This document shows, piece after piece, positions 46,350 to 59,616 of a stretch of 64,000 nt of DNA. How positions within the stretch are numbered: position 1 is the stretch's first letter; each line of letters starts with the position of its first letter. The notes under the pieces were generated by a model. The model made no database searches and was not told the origin of the DNA. It saw nothing but the letters and a program-made list of their open reading frames with translations. The stretch comes from Tetrapyrgos nigripes (Eukaryota > Basidiomycota > Agaricomycetes > Agaricales > Campanellaceae): contig JAACJM010000052.1 in NCBI GenBank assembly GCA_013368315.1, positions 62,001 through 126,000 on the forward strand, given 5' to 3'. A program made the translations under genes and the position numbers.

Positions 46350-47723
46350 ATGGCACCCCGAACTGTTCTCGTATGGTCACTCATCCTTGGTTATAGAATC
46401 GGAATATTGACTAATCCATCTTTTTCAGGTTACTGGAGCTTCAGGATTTGTTGGAGCCCATGTTGTCAAGGCCGTTTTGAACCAGGGATACAATGCTGTA
46501 GCGTCAGTCGGATGTGATGTTTGTACTGGTACCGTTCTGAATCATCTCTCTTCTACAGGCTCGCTCGTGGTGCAAAAGCAGCCTACATCAAAAAATCGGG
46601 CGAAAAATACGGCGAAAAGCTTCGTGTCGTTGAAGTGGACGACATCTTCAATGGACAGATAGACAAGGAGATATTCAAGGGTGTTGATGGACTCATTCAT
46701 GTGGCAACTCCTATGCCTGGCAAGACACCGATTCAAGACATTATTCCCGTCAGTTTTCATCCATGATACCCTACTTTACTTGCTAACATAGGAATTACTA
46801 CAGGCTGCCATCAAAGGGACACTGAACATCATCGAACAAGCGGCAAATGCTGGTGTCAAATCTGTTGTCGTCACAGGTTCAATGGCCTCACTTAGAAACC
46901 CGGAGAACAACTTTGGCAACGATGGTCAGTAGTTTTGACTTTGTTAGGGTGGTTAACTGACAATGTGTTTCTAGCCTGGAACCCTTTGACCAAGGAACAA
47001 GCTGTCGCTAACGGTAGCCCAATGGCCATCTACTCTGCCTCCAAGAAATACTCAGAATTGGCGGTTTGGGAATGGGCCGATAAGCACCCTGATGTTGAGG
47101 TAGCTGTCAGTACGTATGCTCTCGCTAACACTTTCCACCCCATCTAATCAACATTACCCAGTCCTCCCTCCCCTGATTGTCGGCCCCTACGAACGCGAAT
47201 TCTTCGACGTCCAAATCGACAACCAATCCATCAGTAACAAATTCATGTACAGCTTCCTCTTCCCCGACGCCAACTATCCTCCTCACATCCTCTGGACTGA
47301 TGTTCGCGACCTAGCCAAAGCCCACGTCAACGCTCTCAACGCACCTCCTACTTCGTCTATCGGTCGTAAACGCATTCTGTTTGCAAATCCTCATGAAGTT
47401 GATAACAAGGATGTCCTAGAGATTCTTGCTGCGAAACGGCCTCAGCTGAAGGATCGTTTGAATAAGGGAGAGCCACCTGTGGCGCCTTTGAAGAAGTTGC
47501 CGTTGGATTGGAAGAGGGTGGAAGAGGTGGCTGGGCTGAAGCCGGCGGATTTGAGGACGGTTGAGCAGGTATGACGAACCTTTTTCTGATTTCGCCTAGT
47601 GTTCTGAGCACTGACTCCCACCGTCCACAGACTTTGTTGGAATTGGTCGACGATTACCTGGTGTCAGAGGATAAATGGAAAGCAGAAGGTCTTGATACAT
47701 CTTTGAAGATTCCTGGCCTGTAA
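46350..47723 (+). CDS. NAD(P)-dependent epimerase/dehydratase-family reductase
   Basis: This is the complete paralog of the gene at 1-855. Exon 1 is only seven codons (MAPRTVL), then VTGASGFVGAHVVKAVLNQGY gives the Rossmann GxxGxxG motif after a short intron. LIHVATPMPG and VVVTGSMASL follow, and the catalytic Tyr-x-x-x-Lys is in IYSASKKYSE. The remainder is LPPLIVGPYEREF, TDVRDLAKAHVNALN and a last exon ending DTSLKIPGL. All introns are 50-60 nt GT-AG. The family includes cinnamoyl-CoA, dihydroflavonol and aldehyde reductases; the substrate is not known. It lies just upstream of the secreted-protein paralog. Confidence 0.9.
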
Positions 47724-48361
47724 AAAAAGACATAGGTGGGTCCTTGTTCTGTTTGTCTAATATGAGTCAATCTAACGTATTTGCCAACAAACTTGGACGA
47801 CGTAGATCTGCGTCCCTTGGGTTAATTAATAGAGTTCGAAATGAAATGTACTATCACGTTTACAAATGATTTTTTTGGCTTTGTGCAATCCTTGCAGAAT
47901 TCTCTGAACGAGAGAGATAGTCGTGCGAGTATCAATATATATATCAAATGTAGTGATGGTTAGATCAGTCCCACTAACTCCATGTGCACAACTTGCAGAG
48001 AACAACAACGAAGGACCTGGTAGCCGAATGGACGGAGTCCCCGAGGGCTGAGAACGATTTGGGTCCATTGCTGGGTATATCTCTTCAGTGGAATCTAGGT
48101 TCTTAATGATGGTCCAAGGCAGGTTCACCGTTCCCGTGAGTTCACCGGGTCCCATAGAAAGGTAAGATCATTTTCTCATACATGGCTGATACCAATCACT
48201 TAAGACAGGACGTGTGTTTATTTCTGCCATTTTTCCATGAATTGATTTGTCCGTGCTAATCACTTTGCCATCACCGCTGCCCAGCGACGCACAACAGATG
48301 CTGTCTTTCGGCGTCTATCGTTTCCAGACTGCTTTATTCAACACTTTCATCTTCTCTGACC
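47724..48361. other. Stretch without a recognisable gene
   Basis: Contains the 3' flank of the reductase and the promoter of the secreted-protein gene. A 109-aa minus-strand frame (47826-48155) has no motif. Confidence 0.45.
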
Positions 48362-49305
48362 ATGAAGTCCTTCCTTAAAATTCTCTCATTTGTTGCTGTC
48401 GTTTCTGCGCAAAGTTTTAATGTAACCGTCAACGAAACCGATACTAGCCAGATTACTTTTGGAGGCGGTTAGTAGCTTTTCTTTTCCCTTATCACTTGGA
48501 AGTGTGGTTTTGACTTTGTATACTAGGAGCTGGAGATGCATCTCTGTGTAAATTTGATGCTCAAGGCAACCAGATTATAGGTGGTCAGCCAGGTTAGTCG
48601 TCGGCCTGTTCTAGGTCGAGCCAAAGGTTTGATTTACGTCTCCAAAAGGTTGCTACAACGTACAACCTCAGCCCCCTTGCACGGAGTTCGCTGCAATGGG
48701 TCAACTGAATACCTCATTTGCTTCCTGGAAGTTCAAAGGTATGTACACAGTCCTTCCTTGCAGGAATCGATATTTCAACGGTCAACCATGAACAGGCTCT
48801 GCGTTGTACATCACCTCCCTCCTCAGTAACTTCTCGCCCCTCTTCAATGTTGACATCGATGGAAATGTTACTGAAGTTGATGGTGCTCAAATTGGTCGGG
48901 ACTCTAGAGCCTTCACTTGCTTCAGCCTTTTCTCGGTTCAAGGCTTGGACCCTACTAAGGAACATACCGTCAACCTCACCATAAAGGGATCCTCGCCCAA
49001 CAGTCAGCTCCAATCCACAACAGACGATAGCCCCTTTGCAGCTGGGCCACTTTCGTTGATTAGTTATACGTACGAGTGCTGGTTTGATGTTTCAGACTGT
49101 GTTGATGACCTTTTTTGCTAGGTATACCGCCAGCAACGATTCTGCTTCTACTAGTCCGAGCACGAACTCATCAGCTTCCAACAGTACGGATTCGACGGGC
49201 TCTGACAATTCCAATGCAACATCCGACAACGGAAGTGATAGACTTGCTACTACGATGTTTCCTGCCTTAGTGATGGTGCTGGCGGTGTATTTTGGGATTA
49301 ACTGA
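48362..49305 (+). CDS. Small secreted, probably GPI-anchored protein (copy 1)
   Basis: Five exons, 48362-48467, 48527-48592, 48649-48738, 48796-49069 and 49122-49305, are consistent in phase and give 239 aa. A signal peptide (FLKILSFVAVVSAQ) is followed by NVTVNETDTSQITFGGG and a domain with several N-glycosylation sites and Cys pairs (GGQPGCYNVQPQPPC). The Ser/Thr/Asn-rich stalk and C-terminal hydrophobic segment (MFPALVMVLAVYFGIN) suggest GPI anchoring. The paralog at 20390-21292 has identical intron positions. The family is not recognised; it is likely a wall or surface protein. Confidence 0.8.
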
Positions 49306-50000
49306 TTAGGATATTTTCTTTTGTGCATTCAGGATTATTTTATTGGTTACAACTCAAGTTATCCAAGAATTGTGAAGGGCTGGAGAGTTTTCAGTGTCAG
49401 AGATCCTACGAACGACTGGACGAGACTGTTGATCCCATCGTTGACCCTACATAAAGCTGTGACTCTGCGTTCCAATCGAGGCATGATATATGCATGATAG
49501 CTCAGCGGAGTTAGGTCCTAGGTCCATGCGCCGACAAGCACTCACTCACTCACTCATTTCTGCCACCGCTCACCACTTCCACCCTGGCCAAGTGGTGACA
49601 ACATGGCTGTATTGGGCAGCGGGTTCTATGACCTCCAGAGGAGCCTTAATTTTTGTCAAATTTTTTCGGATTTTTGGTTGGGAAGGTTGGCAGTCATACA
49701 AGGTCTCTATTGAAAAATTTCCTACAAAACAGTCGTTGCTTTAAGAGTTGGTAGCCCCTAACTGTTCGAGTTGCCATTGAGGTCCGAAGTCTGCCAAATG
49801 ACGATGACTTGAAGTTGAAGGCACGCTGTTTCCTTCTTCAGCTATTGTCGTATGCCCGTGTTACATTGACTATGATTGAGGAGAAGACTGAACTGACGCG
49901 ACCCCCGTGACTTTACGCGACCGGGTTGTTGATGCATGTTTAGATGAGTACGCGTTTTAGAAAATGACGCGAAAGTCTTCCTCCCTTCTGATCTGTCATC
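49306..50000. other. Gene-free stretch with MCB-like site near DNA2
   Basis: No gene was seen. A short CTCA microsatellite is at about 49540-49556. ACGCGT at 49950-49955 and GACGCGAAAG at about 49966 lie within 50 bp of the DNA2 start codon, in a promoter position. Confidence 0.45.
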
Positions 50001-53000
50001 ATGGCATCCGTTCACCATTCCGCCCAAGAAGAGGCGGACTTTATCCAGAATCTCTTGTCTGACCTAGACGATTCGTTTTCGAAGGCTGTTCCGAGTCCGA
50101 CCTCTTCTCCTGTGAAGAACGTTCCATCTGTTACCTTCAAGGCCGCTACACCCGTCAACAAGAAGAAAGCCAAACCACACTTTCCATCTCCCTCGAAAGT
50201 ATTCACAGCTGACGACGAAGACGTTGCTGCACTCCTTGATGGGGCAGAGGACTGGGATTTGACCATTGAGCTATCGCCGAAGAAAGAGACCAAACATACC
50301 AAGGTAGGCTCTAACAACATCTGTACTCACACACTTGGTCTGACTTGCCGTTGACAAGAAGATGTGGGATTACCGCAAGCGTGTTTGTGAAATGTGTACT
50401 CGTTGCATCGTACACTCTGTCGCGGAAGGAGAAGTGAATGGTCGACTCACCAAGGTATGTCTTCGACTCAGGCCGTGTTTCTAGACCATTGAGACTCATC
50501 CTTTGCTCAGATACTTAACGTGAAAGTAGACGCGACGGGAGAATCCCGCGCAGTATATCTACAGGATGACTGGGTTTACACCGACGTTCGTTCTGGTATG
50601 TATTCAATTATCCTTTTATACGTTGGACTGACCATTTTGGAAAGGTGACACTATCAATGTCTTGGGCGAATTTTTATCCCCTTTGCAATCATCTTCAACT
50701 TCGCCCCTATGTGCTACCATCTCCTCAAAATGTAATCTCCTGATTCTTCATCCGGACCTTCTCCTCACCGCTACTTCTCTTTCCACCGCCTCTCAATGCC
50801 GAAGACGTCCTCTGCTGTCTGCCATGCTTCGTTCTTCGACCGACGTGTCTCCTGCCATGGTATGGGGTAATATGCTCCACACCGTGATGCAGAACTGCCT
50901 TAGCTCTGGCCGATGGGATGAACGATGGATTGACGAACAGATCAACGAAGTTGTGCGTAGCAACTTGTTAGATCTCGTCAGAATCAGTGTCAACGTCGAA
51001 ACTGCTGTTGCAGAAGTCAAGGCCAGGGCCAAAGGTGTGCAAACATTTTTCGACAGGTATATGGCGGGGGAACCCAAGGTATGGCATATGTTTATCCTTG
51101 CCTTGGAACTTCCATGCTGACTATAAACTCAGTCTGAGGCAGTACTAACCAACACACGTTCTCACAAAAACGAGACACATCACCTTGCAATCACGGAATT
51201 ACTGGACGTCGAAGAAGATATCTGGTCGCCTACATACGGCCTCAGGGGCAAGCTCGATGCGACTGTGCTTGCAGTGATATCCGAGTTAGCTGGTCTTTCT
51301 GCGAAACCTATTCTTACCCATGGCCCGCGACCACTAGAAATCAAGACTGGCCGAGCAAATGCTGGAATGGAACATCGTGCTCAGACGATGTTGTACACTC
51401 TACTGGTCCAGGAACGCTATGGAATAGACGTTTCGTCTGGGCTGTTGTATTACACACAGAGTGAAGAGGTTGTCGAAGTACCAGCAAGTCGTAACGAACT
51501 TCGTGGATTGATAATTGGGAGGAATGAGTTGGCAACATATATGATGAGGAGGCAGAGAAAAGGTTCTTCAGAGCCTTTCTTGCCGCCTACCATCGACGAT
51601 GAACGCGTGTGCAAGAAGTGTTACTCTTTGGACTCCTGCATGCTTTACAGAAAGGTAAGTTGCGTATTTTCTTTTCGATATTTTCCTGACTCTCTTCCTA
51701 GGCTGTAGAAGATGTCGAGGACCATTTCTCTCCGATTGCCGACGCCTATTCCCTGAAAACATCGCATCTTACACCCTCACAATCCACCTTCTTCAAGCAA
51801 TGGGAGCATCTCATTGCCCTAGAAGAACAAGACATCGGTCGTTTCAGAAAGGAACTCTGGACCATGGGTGCTGCCGAAAGAGAGAAGAATGGAAGATGCT
51901 TCAGTGAAATGGTTCTCGATACGTCATTTTCCCCCCCTTCTACAAAAGGCGTCGATTCAAGGGACAAAATCCATTCCTTCACATATCGTTTCACCAGATC
52001 ACCGAATTCGACCGTTTCCTCCCCATTCCTCAACGGCTCGCTGGACGTGAACGATCCTATCACAATATCTGTGGAACCCCATCTACTGGGATTGGCTCGC
52101 GGCTTCATCGTGCAAATAACACCGACAGAGGTTGTCGCTGGGGTCGATCATGATTTATCTTTGGATTTCATTAGTTCGAGGCTTGAAGCCTTTGGTTCTC
52201 CATCTTCTCCAATATCTCCCGTTCTATTTCGTATCGACAGAGAAGAGTTATACAGCGGAATGGGGCGTATACGTGACAACCTTGCGCAACTATTCTACGC
52301 AGATGGGGACAGTAGACGCTTAGAGTTTGTTGTCGACCTGAAGCGTCCCTCATTCGATGACTCGCCGTCACTTTCTCTCCCTAAAGACGTCGCCTGTCAT
52401 TTGGAACATCTAAATGTCAACCAAAAACAAGCTGTGGACAAGATTCTCAGGGCAGATGATTATGCGTTGATTTTGGGTATGCCAGGGACCGGGAAGACCA
52501 CAGTCATTGTCGCAGTCATCAAGGCACTGGTCGAAATGGGGAAAACAGTATTGTTGACTTCCTACACTCATTCGGCCGTAGACACGATCTTGCTGAAGTT
52601 GAAAGATGTGTCCGACTTTGGTATTTTGAGGTTGGGGAATACAGACAAGGTAGGTCTCTCGACATTCTCTACATGCGAGCTACTAATGTTTCAGTAGGTT
52701 CATCCCCAAGTTCGCAAGTTCACCCTATCGACGAGGAGGGAAGCGACAACTGTAGAACAACTGGAGCATCAGCTTATGACACCTCCAGTCGTTGCGACTA
52801 CATGTTTGTCTATTGATCCGTAAGTCTATACCTAGATTCGCCTAGTATATGGGAGCTAACCTGCCTCGTTAGCGCCTTATTTTCTAGGAGACGTTTCGAC
52901 TACTGCATCGTTGATGAAGCATCTCAAATTACCTTGCCCACCTGTCTTGGTCCCCTACGATTTGCAGAGAAATTTATTTTGGTTGGAGATCATTTCCAGC

Positions 53001-54203
53001 TGCCACCTTTAGTGAGTACCCTCCTGTTCCTACTATGGGCTTTTCAGTGCTCAATGTTGTTTCATACAATCAGGTTCGCAACAAAGCTGCTCGTAAGGGT
53101 GGCCTCGATATCTCGCTCTTCCGTCGCTTGTCCGATGCCCATCCTCACGCTGTCGTCGACTTGGTGTACCAGTATCGCATGAATGAGGATATAATGGTGC
53201 TGTCGAACACATTGATCTATGGCGATAGATTGAGATGCGGAAACGAAGCTGTTGCGAAGCAGAGTCTGGTTCTGAAGGATAGAGGTTTCCTGGATGGGAC
53301 ACTTTGTAGAAAGACAGTGTGCCAGCACGGAGATGATGTGTGTTGGCTGCAGAGGTTGGTGGCTGAAAGGTAAATTTCGTTACTAACTGGTATTTTCTTG
53401 TAGCTGACGCCTTGCTCCTGATAGCTGCAAGGCTGTCTTTGTAGACACTGACCTTGTTCCTGTCAGAGACTCGAAAGTTGGAGATTTGGTTCAGAATGAG
53501 GGTGAAGTGACACTGGTCTACCAGATCACAGAGACACTGCTTCGTAGCGGCGTTTCTGCCCAAGAGATTGGCATTATCTCGCCGTACCGGCAGCAGATCA
53601 AGCTGTTGAAGCAGAAGCTGGGTGGAAGGCACGAAGAGATAGAAATCCTGACTGCAGATAAGAGTCAGGGAAGGGACAAGGATTGCGTGATCATCTCGAT
53701 GGTGAGGTCTAATAAAGACGGAAATGTGAGTAATTCGTCATTCCTCTGATTCCTCTGGCTCATTAGACTCTTTGCGCCAGGTCGGTGACCTCGTCAAAGA
53801 TTGGCGAAGGATGAACGTATCATTCACTCGAGCAAGGTCCAAGCTGATCATCATTGGGTCGAGACAGACGTTACAGTCCGTTCAGCTGCTCGAAGCATTC
53901 TTCAAACTCATGGAATTGAAGGCCTGGATTCTGAAACTCCCTCCCAAGGCTGATCTGATGCATTCGGAAGTTTTCTCAATGACCATTTCGCCTAAACGCA
54001 AGTTTAACTCAGAGGAAGGTGTTGCAGAGACGCCTTTGAGCCCGTCAAGCCGCTTTGCAAAGGAGAATCTTTTGGAAGGAGAGTGTATTCGACCACAGAA
54101 GAGAACGAAAGCAGACTCCGGGCCGAAAGCGACTGGAGAGGTTTTACTCAGAGGGAGATCTATGTTGAAGGATATCTACAACGACGGGAAAGGCCATGCG
54201 TGA
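50001..54203 (+). CDS. DNA2: DNA replication ATP-dependent helicase/nuclease Dna2
   Basis: Dna2 trims long Okazaki flaps and resects double-strand breaks with the RecQ helicase-TOP3-Rmi1 complex. The N-terminus is unstructured and acidic. The RecB-type nuclease follows, with [20 protein letters not shown] and PLEIKTGRA, and Fe-S cluster cysteines in CEMCTRC and [10 protein letters not shown]. The helicase has Walker [10 protein letters not shown], Walker B VDEASQ, then [35 protein letters not shown] and [11 protein letters not shown], so superfamily 1B is complete. About a dozen exons with 45-60 nt introns are read and every checked join keeps frame. The C-terminal tail is basic. The TGA is at 54201-54203. 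Confidence 0.95.
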
Positions 54204-54713
54204 CCTCTGAGGATTGATACCGACGTTTGGGACATCTGGGACTCATATCAGACAGCATCTTCAAAGGACTTTTTCGCATAAACAGCGAGATGTACAATAG
54301 GTGTCTACATACAACAGATGGAGTCAAGAGCTTTACCAAGGAGATTCTTTGGGGGAATGCACTAAGAACTCCGTGGTCAAACCGACGACGACGCGTCGGG
54401 AAGTCGCAAAAACGGAGCGCCAGATAAGAAGGTATTATAAGTAATGGCACTGAACAGATTGGCGTGCATCATAGTTGAAGAGAGCTGCACACAGGCCATG
54501 TTCATAGGTGAGTCCTCAGCAAGAATTAAAATATTGGCAAAACGCTTCACGAAGTATTAAACGCACTTGTGGTTTTCTATTCCTGAGCACGCCATTGGCC
54601 AGATACTGGGTTTGACGCGAGGGTTTGACTTTCTCACTCAACAATGACTCAATAACTCAATCTACATAACATCGCTCCCATGATACCCATCACGAACTCT
54701 CCCTTCCCAGACT
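54204..54713. other. Stretch without a recognisable gene
   Basis: Between DNA2 and the peptidase gene. No supported coding sequence. Confidence 0.45.
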
Positions 54714-57700
54714 ATGAAGGTCCCCTTAGCATGGTTAGGGTTTGGTACCCAGATTCCTCTCCAGACCCAGCCTGTAGTGAACGATCTAAATCCCCCTAAA
54801 GCACGAGAGTTTCAATTCAAGGATGGTCCAAACGTATTCAGTCCAAAGGACGCAATTGAACTTGGGAGACCTGGTATCGGAATTGCGAATGAAGTAGGTG
54901 ATTTAGCACTGGTACCATACAACCAGTTCTCGTTTAATGATAAGACGTGCGTTGCAAACTGGTGTCACTTTACCTGATTCTCAAACCTTAGCAGCGACCG
55001 CAAAAGCTTCTTCATTGTCAGCTTGAATGCGGATTCCACCAGGCCACCTCTGTACGAGGTAAGCATCTCTCAGATGCAATCATGTTTTGTCCCCTCAAAG
55101 CAATTGAACTGACAGATATTCGACGGTCAAGCATTCTGGATCACCAATCGCACTCTGGGCCATGTTGTTGAAGACAATGGAAGACTGACCATCAACGCCG
55201 TCAATATCGAATTCTCTGCAGGAGATTATCATTTCACCGTGTCCCTTTCCGTGGGTTCCATACCCACCAAGACTGCATCGGGATTTCGCTATTCTGCCGA
55301 AGATGGACGTCTTGTCTTTTTGGATCACGTCTATCCGGATGGAAACCTTACCGCCGTAGCCGAGCACGACAGAAATTGGGAAAATCGTGGAAATAGTGCT
55401 TTGGTTTACGATACGACTCCTGTCAGATTCTGGGATTCCTGGGTGGGCCCTAAATCGGCCTCGTTGTTCAGCGTCAGACTTTCCAAGGATGTTCTTTCGC
55501 AAACTTGGCTCATGGAATCAGACTTCGTAAATCTTCTTCAGAGCGCAGGGCATGTAAGTGAAGTCCACCCAGAATTTCACGCTCGCCTTGCTGACTTGTT
55601 CACAGCGTTTGTCGGTCATGGAGACGATGTCAGGATATGCAGGTACATTTGATGTCTCAAACGGAATCGTCGCATACATTGCCCCAGACCTCGCTTCTTA
55701 TAAAGAAACTCCGACCAAGCAAAACGTAAGCCTTTTCTGAGTTATGTTCCGTAGACCATCTCATGATTCTGTTGCAACAGGTTTACACTGTCGATATCAC
55801 TGGGAGGACAAAGTCTACAATGCTCACATCAGGCAGCCAGGGTCGTACCCATGGACCTGTCATAAATGGGGACGGTACCAAAATAGCATGGCTTCAGCAA
55901 GAGTCGGAAGACTTTGATTCCAACAAGTAAGACTTCTGTTACTCATCATACTCTGTTTTTCACAATTTCTCAATCACACAGTAAATTTGATATCATTCTC
56001 TACGACCTCGAAACCAGAAAGAGAATAAGTCTCACTTCCGACTGGGATAGATCCGCTGAATCTTTGGCTGTGAGTGATATTGCTGCTGAAGAATCCTTAT
56101 CTCAAAAGAACGCGCAGTTTAGTGAAGATGGAAAGTCGTTATACTTCACGGCAGGCGACCATGCCAGAAACAAGGCGTTCCTCATTCCGATCTCAGATGG
56201 GTGCAAACCTCTAGTACTTACTCATGGCATCGGTTCGGTGGATGGACTTCAATCTCTACCAAACGGACGACTCCTCTTCACCAAGTCGTCATACACTTCC
56301 CCAAATGACCTGTACATTTTAAGTGGACTCCAAGGAGTACAAACTCACTTGGACTCCGCTTTCCTTACTTCTGAAAAACAGATTACTCACTTCACGGAAT
56401 CTGATCTGCGTGGCAAGAACCTTAGCCCGGGCGAGCAATTTTGGTTCAAAGGCGCTGATGATCTAGATGTTCAAGGTTGGGTCATCAAGCCACCAGGATG
56501 GGAAAAAGAGCAGAGGAAGAAATGGCCAGTCATGCTCCAAATACACGGTGGTAAGGCCTTATGCATTATGTGTATTCTCGTCCGGGAATGATAATGGATA
56601 ATCTATTAGGCCCACAGTCAGCATGGGTGGATCAGTGGTCAACGAGGTGGAATCCCAATGGTAACACATCCCGCAAGCTCAGAACTTGTCAAGACACTCA
56701 CGACCAACAGTCTTTGCTCAGCAGGGATACTTCTGCATTCTCATCAATCCTACCGGAAGCACCACATTTGGACAGAGTACGTGAGCTTTCGTTCAGACAT
56801 TGCTGTATTTTATGTCTCTAATGTACATTGCAGATTTCACCAGAGCCATCAATGGTGACTGGGGTGGAAGGCCGTTCGTTGACTTGCAGGAAGGATGGAA
56901 GTACGCTTTGAAGAAGTACCCTCAGGTTGGTCGTGTTCGCTGAAGATCGTCCTGCTCGTCGATTCACCCCATGCGTCATGAAGATTGATCCTGAACGTGC
57001 CGTTGCAGCTGGTGGAAGCTGGGGAGGTTATGCGATAAAGTGTCTATCAAACTTCTGTCTATCGAACCAGATGCTAAGCAACGTACTTTATTTAGCTGGA
57101 TTCAAGGACATCCAGAATATGAGTTTGGTTTCAAGGTGAAGCTTCGTGCCCATCTCTATAGCTTTGTACTGATGATATTCTGTCCTAGGCTGTTTTCGCG
57201 CATGACGGGGTAATAGTTTGGAGTTGCTTAGATTCTGCTTCTGGGCCTGACTGAAATGTCTTTAGGTGTTCAACGCTTTGTACGACAGTTATGCTGTCGA
57301 TATCCCTTTCTTCGTCAGTTTCTAGTTGTACATTTCAGATAACAAGGATGCTGACGGTCTTGCGTAGTTTACCACAGCTTTTGGTGGATTGTGAGTTCTC
57401 CGCTCTATTTTCCGACGCATCGATTTTGACTTGCTGGCTTGTGTAGGCCATGGAACGAGACTGCTCGAGAAGTTGCTCTCAAGTATGTATTTGCTTGTCA
57501 GATATACGCGGCTTCGTGCTGATCCTCGACATAGGAATAGCCCTTCCAGCTTTGTTCATAAATGGTCCATACCTGAGTTGATCGTTCATGGAAGTAAGGA
57601 TTACCGGCTTCCAGAGACCGAGGCGCTAGCTCCCTTCCACGCACTGCAGCAGTACGTTGTTCATCTCGTTACACATTCCTCTCTCTCACTGTCTTTCATA

Positions 57701-57871
57701 GACTCGGGGTGCCGAGTCGTCTGGTAATCCTGCCTGACGAAAATCATTTCGTACTTGAACACGGGAATAGGTTCATGCCCTACTTCTTCTACGTTTACAG
57801 ACTCTGACTTTTTTTCTTTCAGCCTGAAATGGCACTATGAAATTCTCCGCTGGTTTGATAAATACCTCTAA
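54714..57871 (+). CDS. S9 prolyl-oligopeptidase-family peptidase (dipeptidyl-peptidase V-like)
   Basis: A serine peptidase with an N-terminal beta-propeller and a C-terminal alpha/beta-hydrolase domain. The propeller part shows YDTTPVRFWDSWVGPK and LFSVRLSKD as in fungal DPP-V proteins. The hydrolase part shows QIHGGPQSAWVDQWS (oxyanion region), the nucleophile in GGSWGGYAIKWIQGHPEY, Asp in HGSKDYRLPETE and His in PDENHFVLEHGN, so the triad is complete. The gene is cut by at least 13 introns, several only 45-55 nt, and all checked joins keep frame. No convincing signal peptide precedes the propeller, so an intracellular role is more likely than secretion. The ATG at 54714 is preferred; an upstream ATG at 54680 is out of frame. 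Confidence 0.87.
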
Positions 57872-58071
57872 AACAATGTGTCACAACTTTGTAAAACTAG
57901 TAGCCATGTACATCAGTTGTTTCTAGGTATTTTCGGTCAATGCAGACTATATGGGACCAATGCAGTTTCCCTGGCAATCCCTGCTACGCTCGGCGCGAAA
58001 GGGTCGCACGTGATCCTTCATCGTTCTTTCCATCCATTTTCTCAGTCTGCAATTCAGCAGTAGAGCCTACT

Positions 58072-59616
58072 ATGGCGACTGTCCACCCATCTCGCATGGC
58101 ATTAGTGCCGCAAGACAGCTCCTTTTCTTCTCATAACCGCTCCAAAAACAATCGTTCGCCTTCTCCACGTCGTTCACGTCGCAGTCCAACACCAACCAGA
58201 AGTCGAAATGACAGAGATGGAGACCGGGATCATGGAAGAAGTGATTACCGGGACAGAGATAGGGAAAGAGAGAGAGATAGATATAGGGATGAAAGCAGGG
58301 ATTACGACCGGAGAAGGGATAGCAGACGTGACCGAGACTCGAGCAGTGGCAAGCATGATACCAACGAGAGGGACACCAACAGAAGAGGTAGTCCAGAATA
58401 TGACGATTACAGGCGGACTGAGCGATCTGAAGATTCTGGAGTGCCTGGGAGACGACCTGAGAACATGTATCCGGACAGACGAGGGAGGGAGCCCGAGAGG
58501 GATGCACCACCTCATAATGACGGTTATAGTGGAAACTACCGTGGTCGTCGAGGAGGAGGCGAGGTTGGAACCGACTTTTTGGATAGGTGAGTATTTCATA
58601 TCTGAAGTCTTCTTCGAGTGCTCATTGTCGTGTTCATGCAGTCGTCGAATACAGAGGGAGAGTGCTACGGTAGATATATGGCCACCATCACCCAAGGGAC
58701 CCACTCGTTCTCTGTACGTTGTATCTCTCAATGAGCTGTCTGGCCCATTTGAACAATGCTATTTCTTAGATCCCCTCCAAGGCACCACCGCTCCAGCAAA
58801 AAATCCAAACGTCATAGGTCCGAGTCACCGAGTGACACAGATAGCTCGGAGGAAGAGCGACGTCGTAGAGAACGCAAGGAACGTAAACGACGTAAAACAA
58901 AGGAGAAAGAGGAGAAACGGGAGAAGAAACGAAGCCAGCATCGTACCAGGAGCCGAGATCGAAGCTACGACGATGATTCAGAGGACGAACGCGAAAGGAG
59001 ACATAGCAAGCGCTCAAGGACGACGACTCGTAGCCCTGAACGAAAACGCAGCCCCAGCCGCACTCGTAGCCCCTTGCCAAACGAAGAGGACGAAGACGAA
59101 TGGGTCATTAAATCTTCATCTGCAGCCGACAGTATGCCACCTCCTCCCGTACCGGCATACGCGCAAGCCAAGGACGAAAGGTCAAGCTACGACCAAGATG
59201 ACTCTGATGATGAACTTGGTCCTCAGCCAGTCGTCAAAATTAACAGCTCCAAGCGTATCGATGAACGTGCATATGGTGGCCAACTTCTTCGTGGTGAAGG
59301 TAGTGCCATGGCTGCTTTCTTGCAAGATGGCACCGAATCGCGTATTCCCCGTCGTGGTGAGATTGGGTTGACTTCGGACCAGATTGCTGAGTACGAAAAC
59401 GTTGGATATGTTATGAGTGGAAGCAGACATCGTAGGATGAACGCTGTTCGTATGAGAAAGGAGAATCAGGTCATCAGTGCAGAGGAAAAGAGGGGAATCC
59501 TGAAATTGCAGAAGGAAGAGAGGGCTCGGAGAGAAGCTATCCTGAGGGAGGAGTTTAGTGAGCTCGTCCAAGACAGCCTGAAGGCTCAAGGTGCTGAGCG
59601 TCCTCCGAAACCGTGA
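58072..59616 (+). CDS. NKAP family protein (pre-mRNA splicing/transcription cofactor)
   Basis: Three exons are read, joined as LDS|RRIQRE and TRSL|SPPRHH. The N-terminal 300 residues are Arg/Ser/Asp/Glu-rich (RS-like repeats such as DRDRERERDRYRDE). DIWPPSPKGP is the short motif shared by NKAP proteins. The C-terminal 110 residues are the NKAP domain: IPRRGEIGLTSDQIAEYE, GYVMSGSRHRRMNAVRMRKE, NQVISAEEKRGI. NKAP binds the spliceosome and RNA in other eukaryotes and acts in the nucleus. A longer open frame on the same strand (58208-59371) is an out-of-frame artefact of the repeats. Confidence 0.9.

Noticed and set aside
47826..48155. 109-aa minus-strand frame
   Set aside because: Intergenic, no recognisable domain or promoter context.
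58208..59371. 387-aa open frame on the plus strand
   Set aside because: It overlaps the NKAP gene in another frame; the NKAP domain and splice sites define the real frame.
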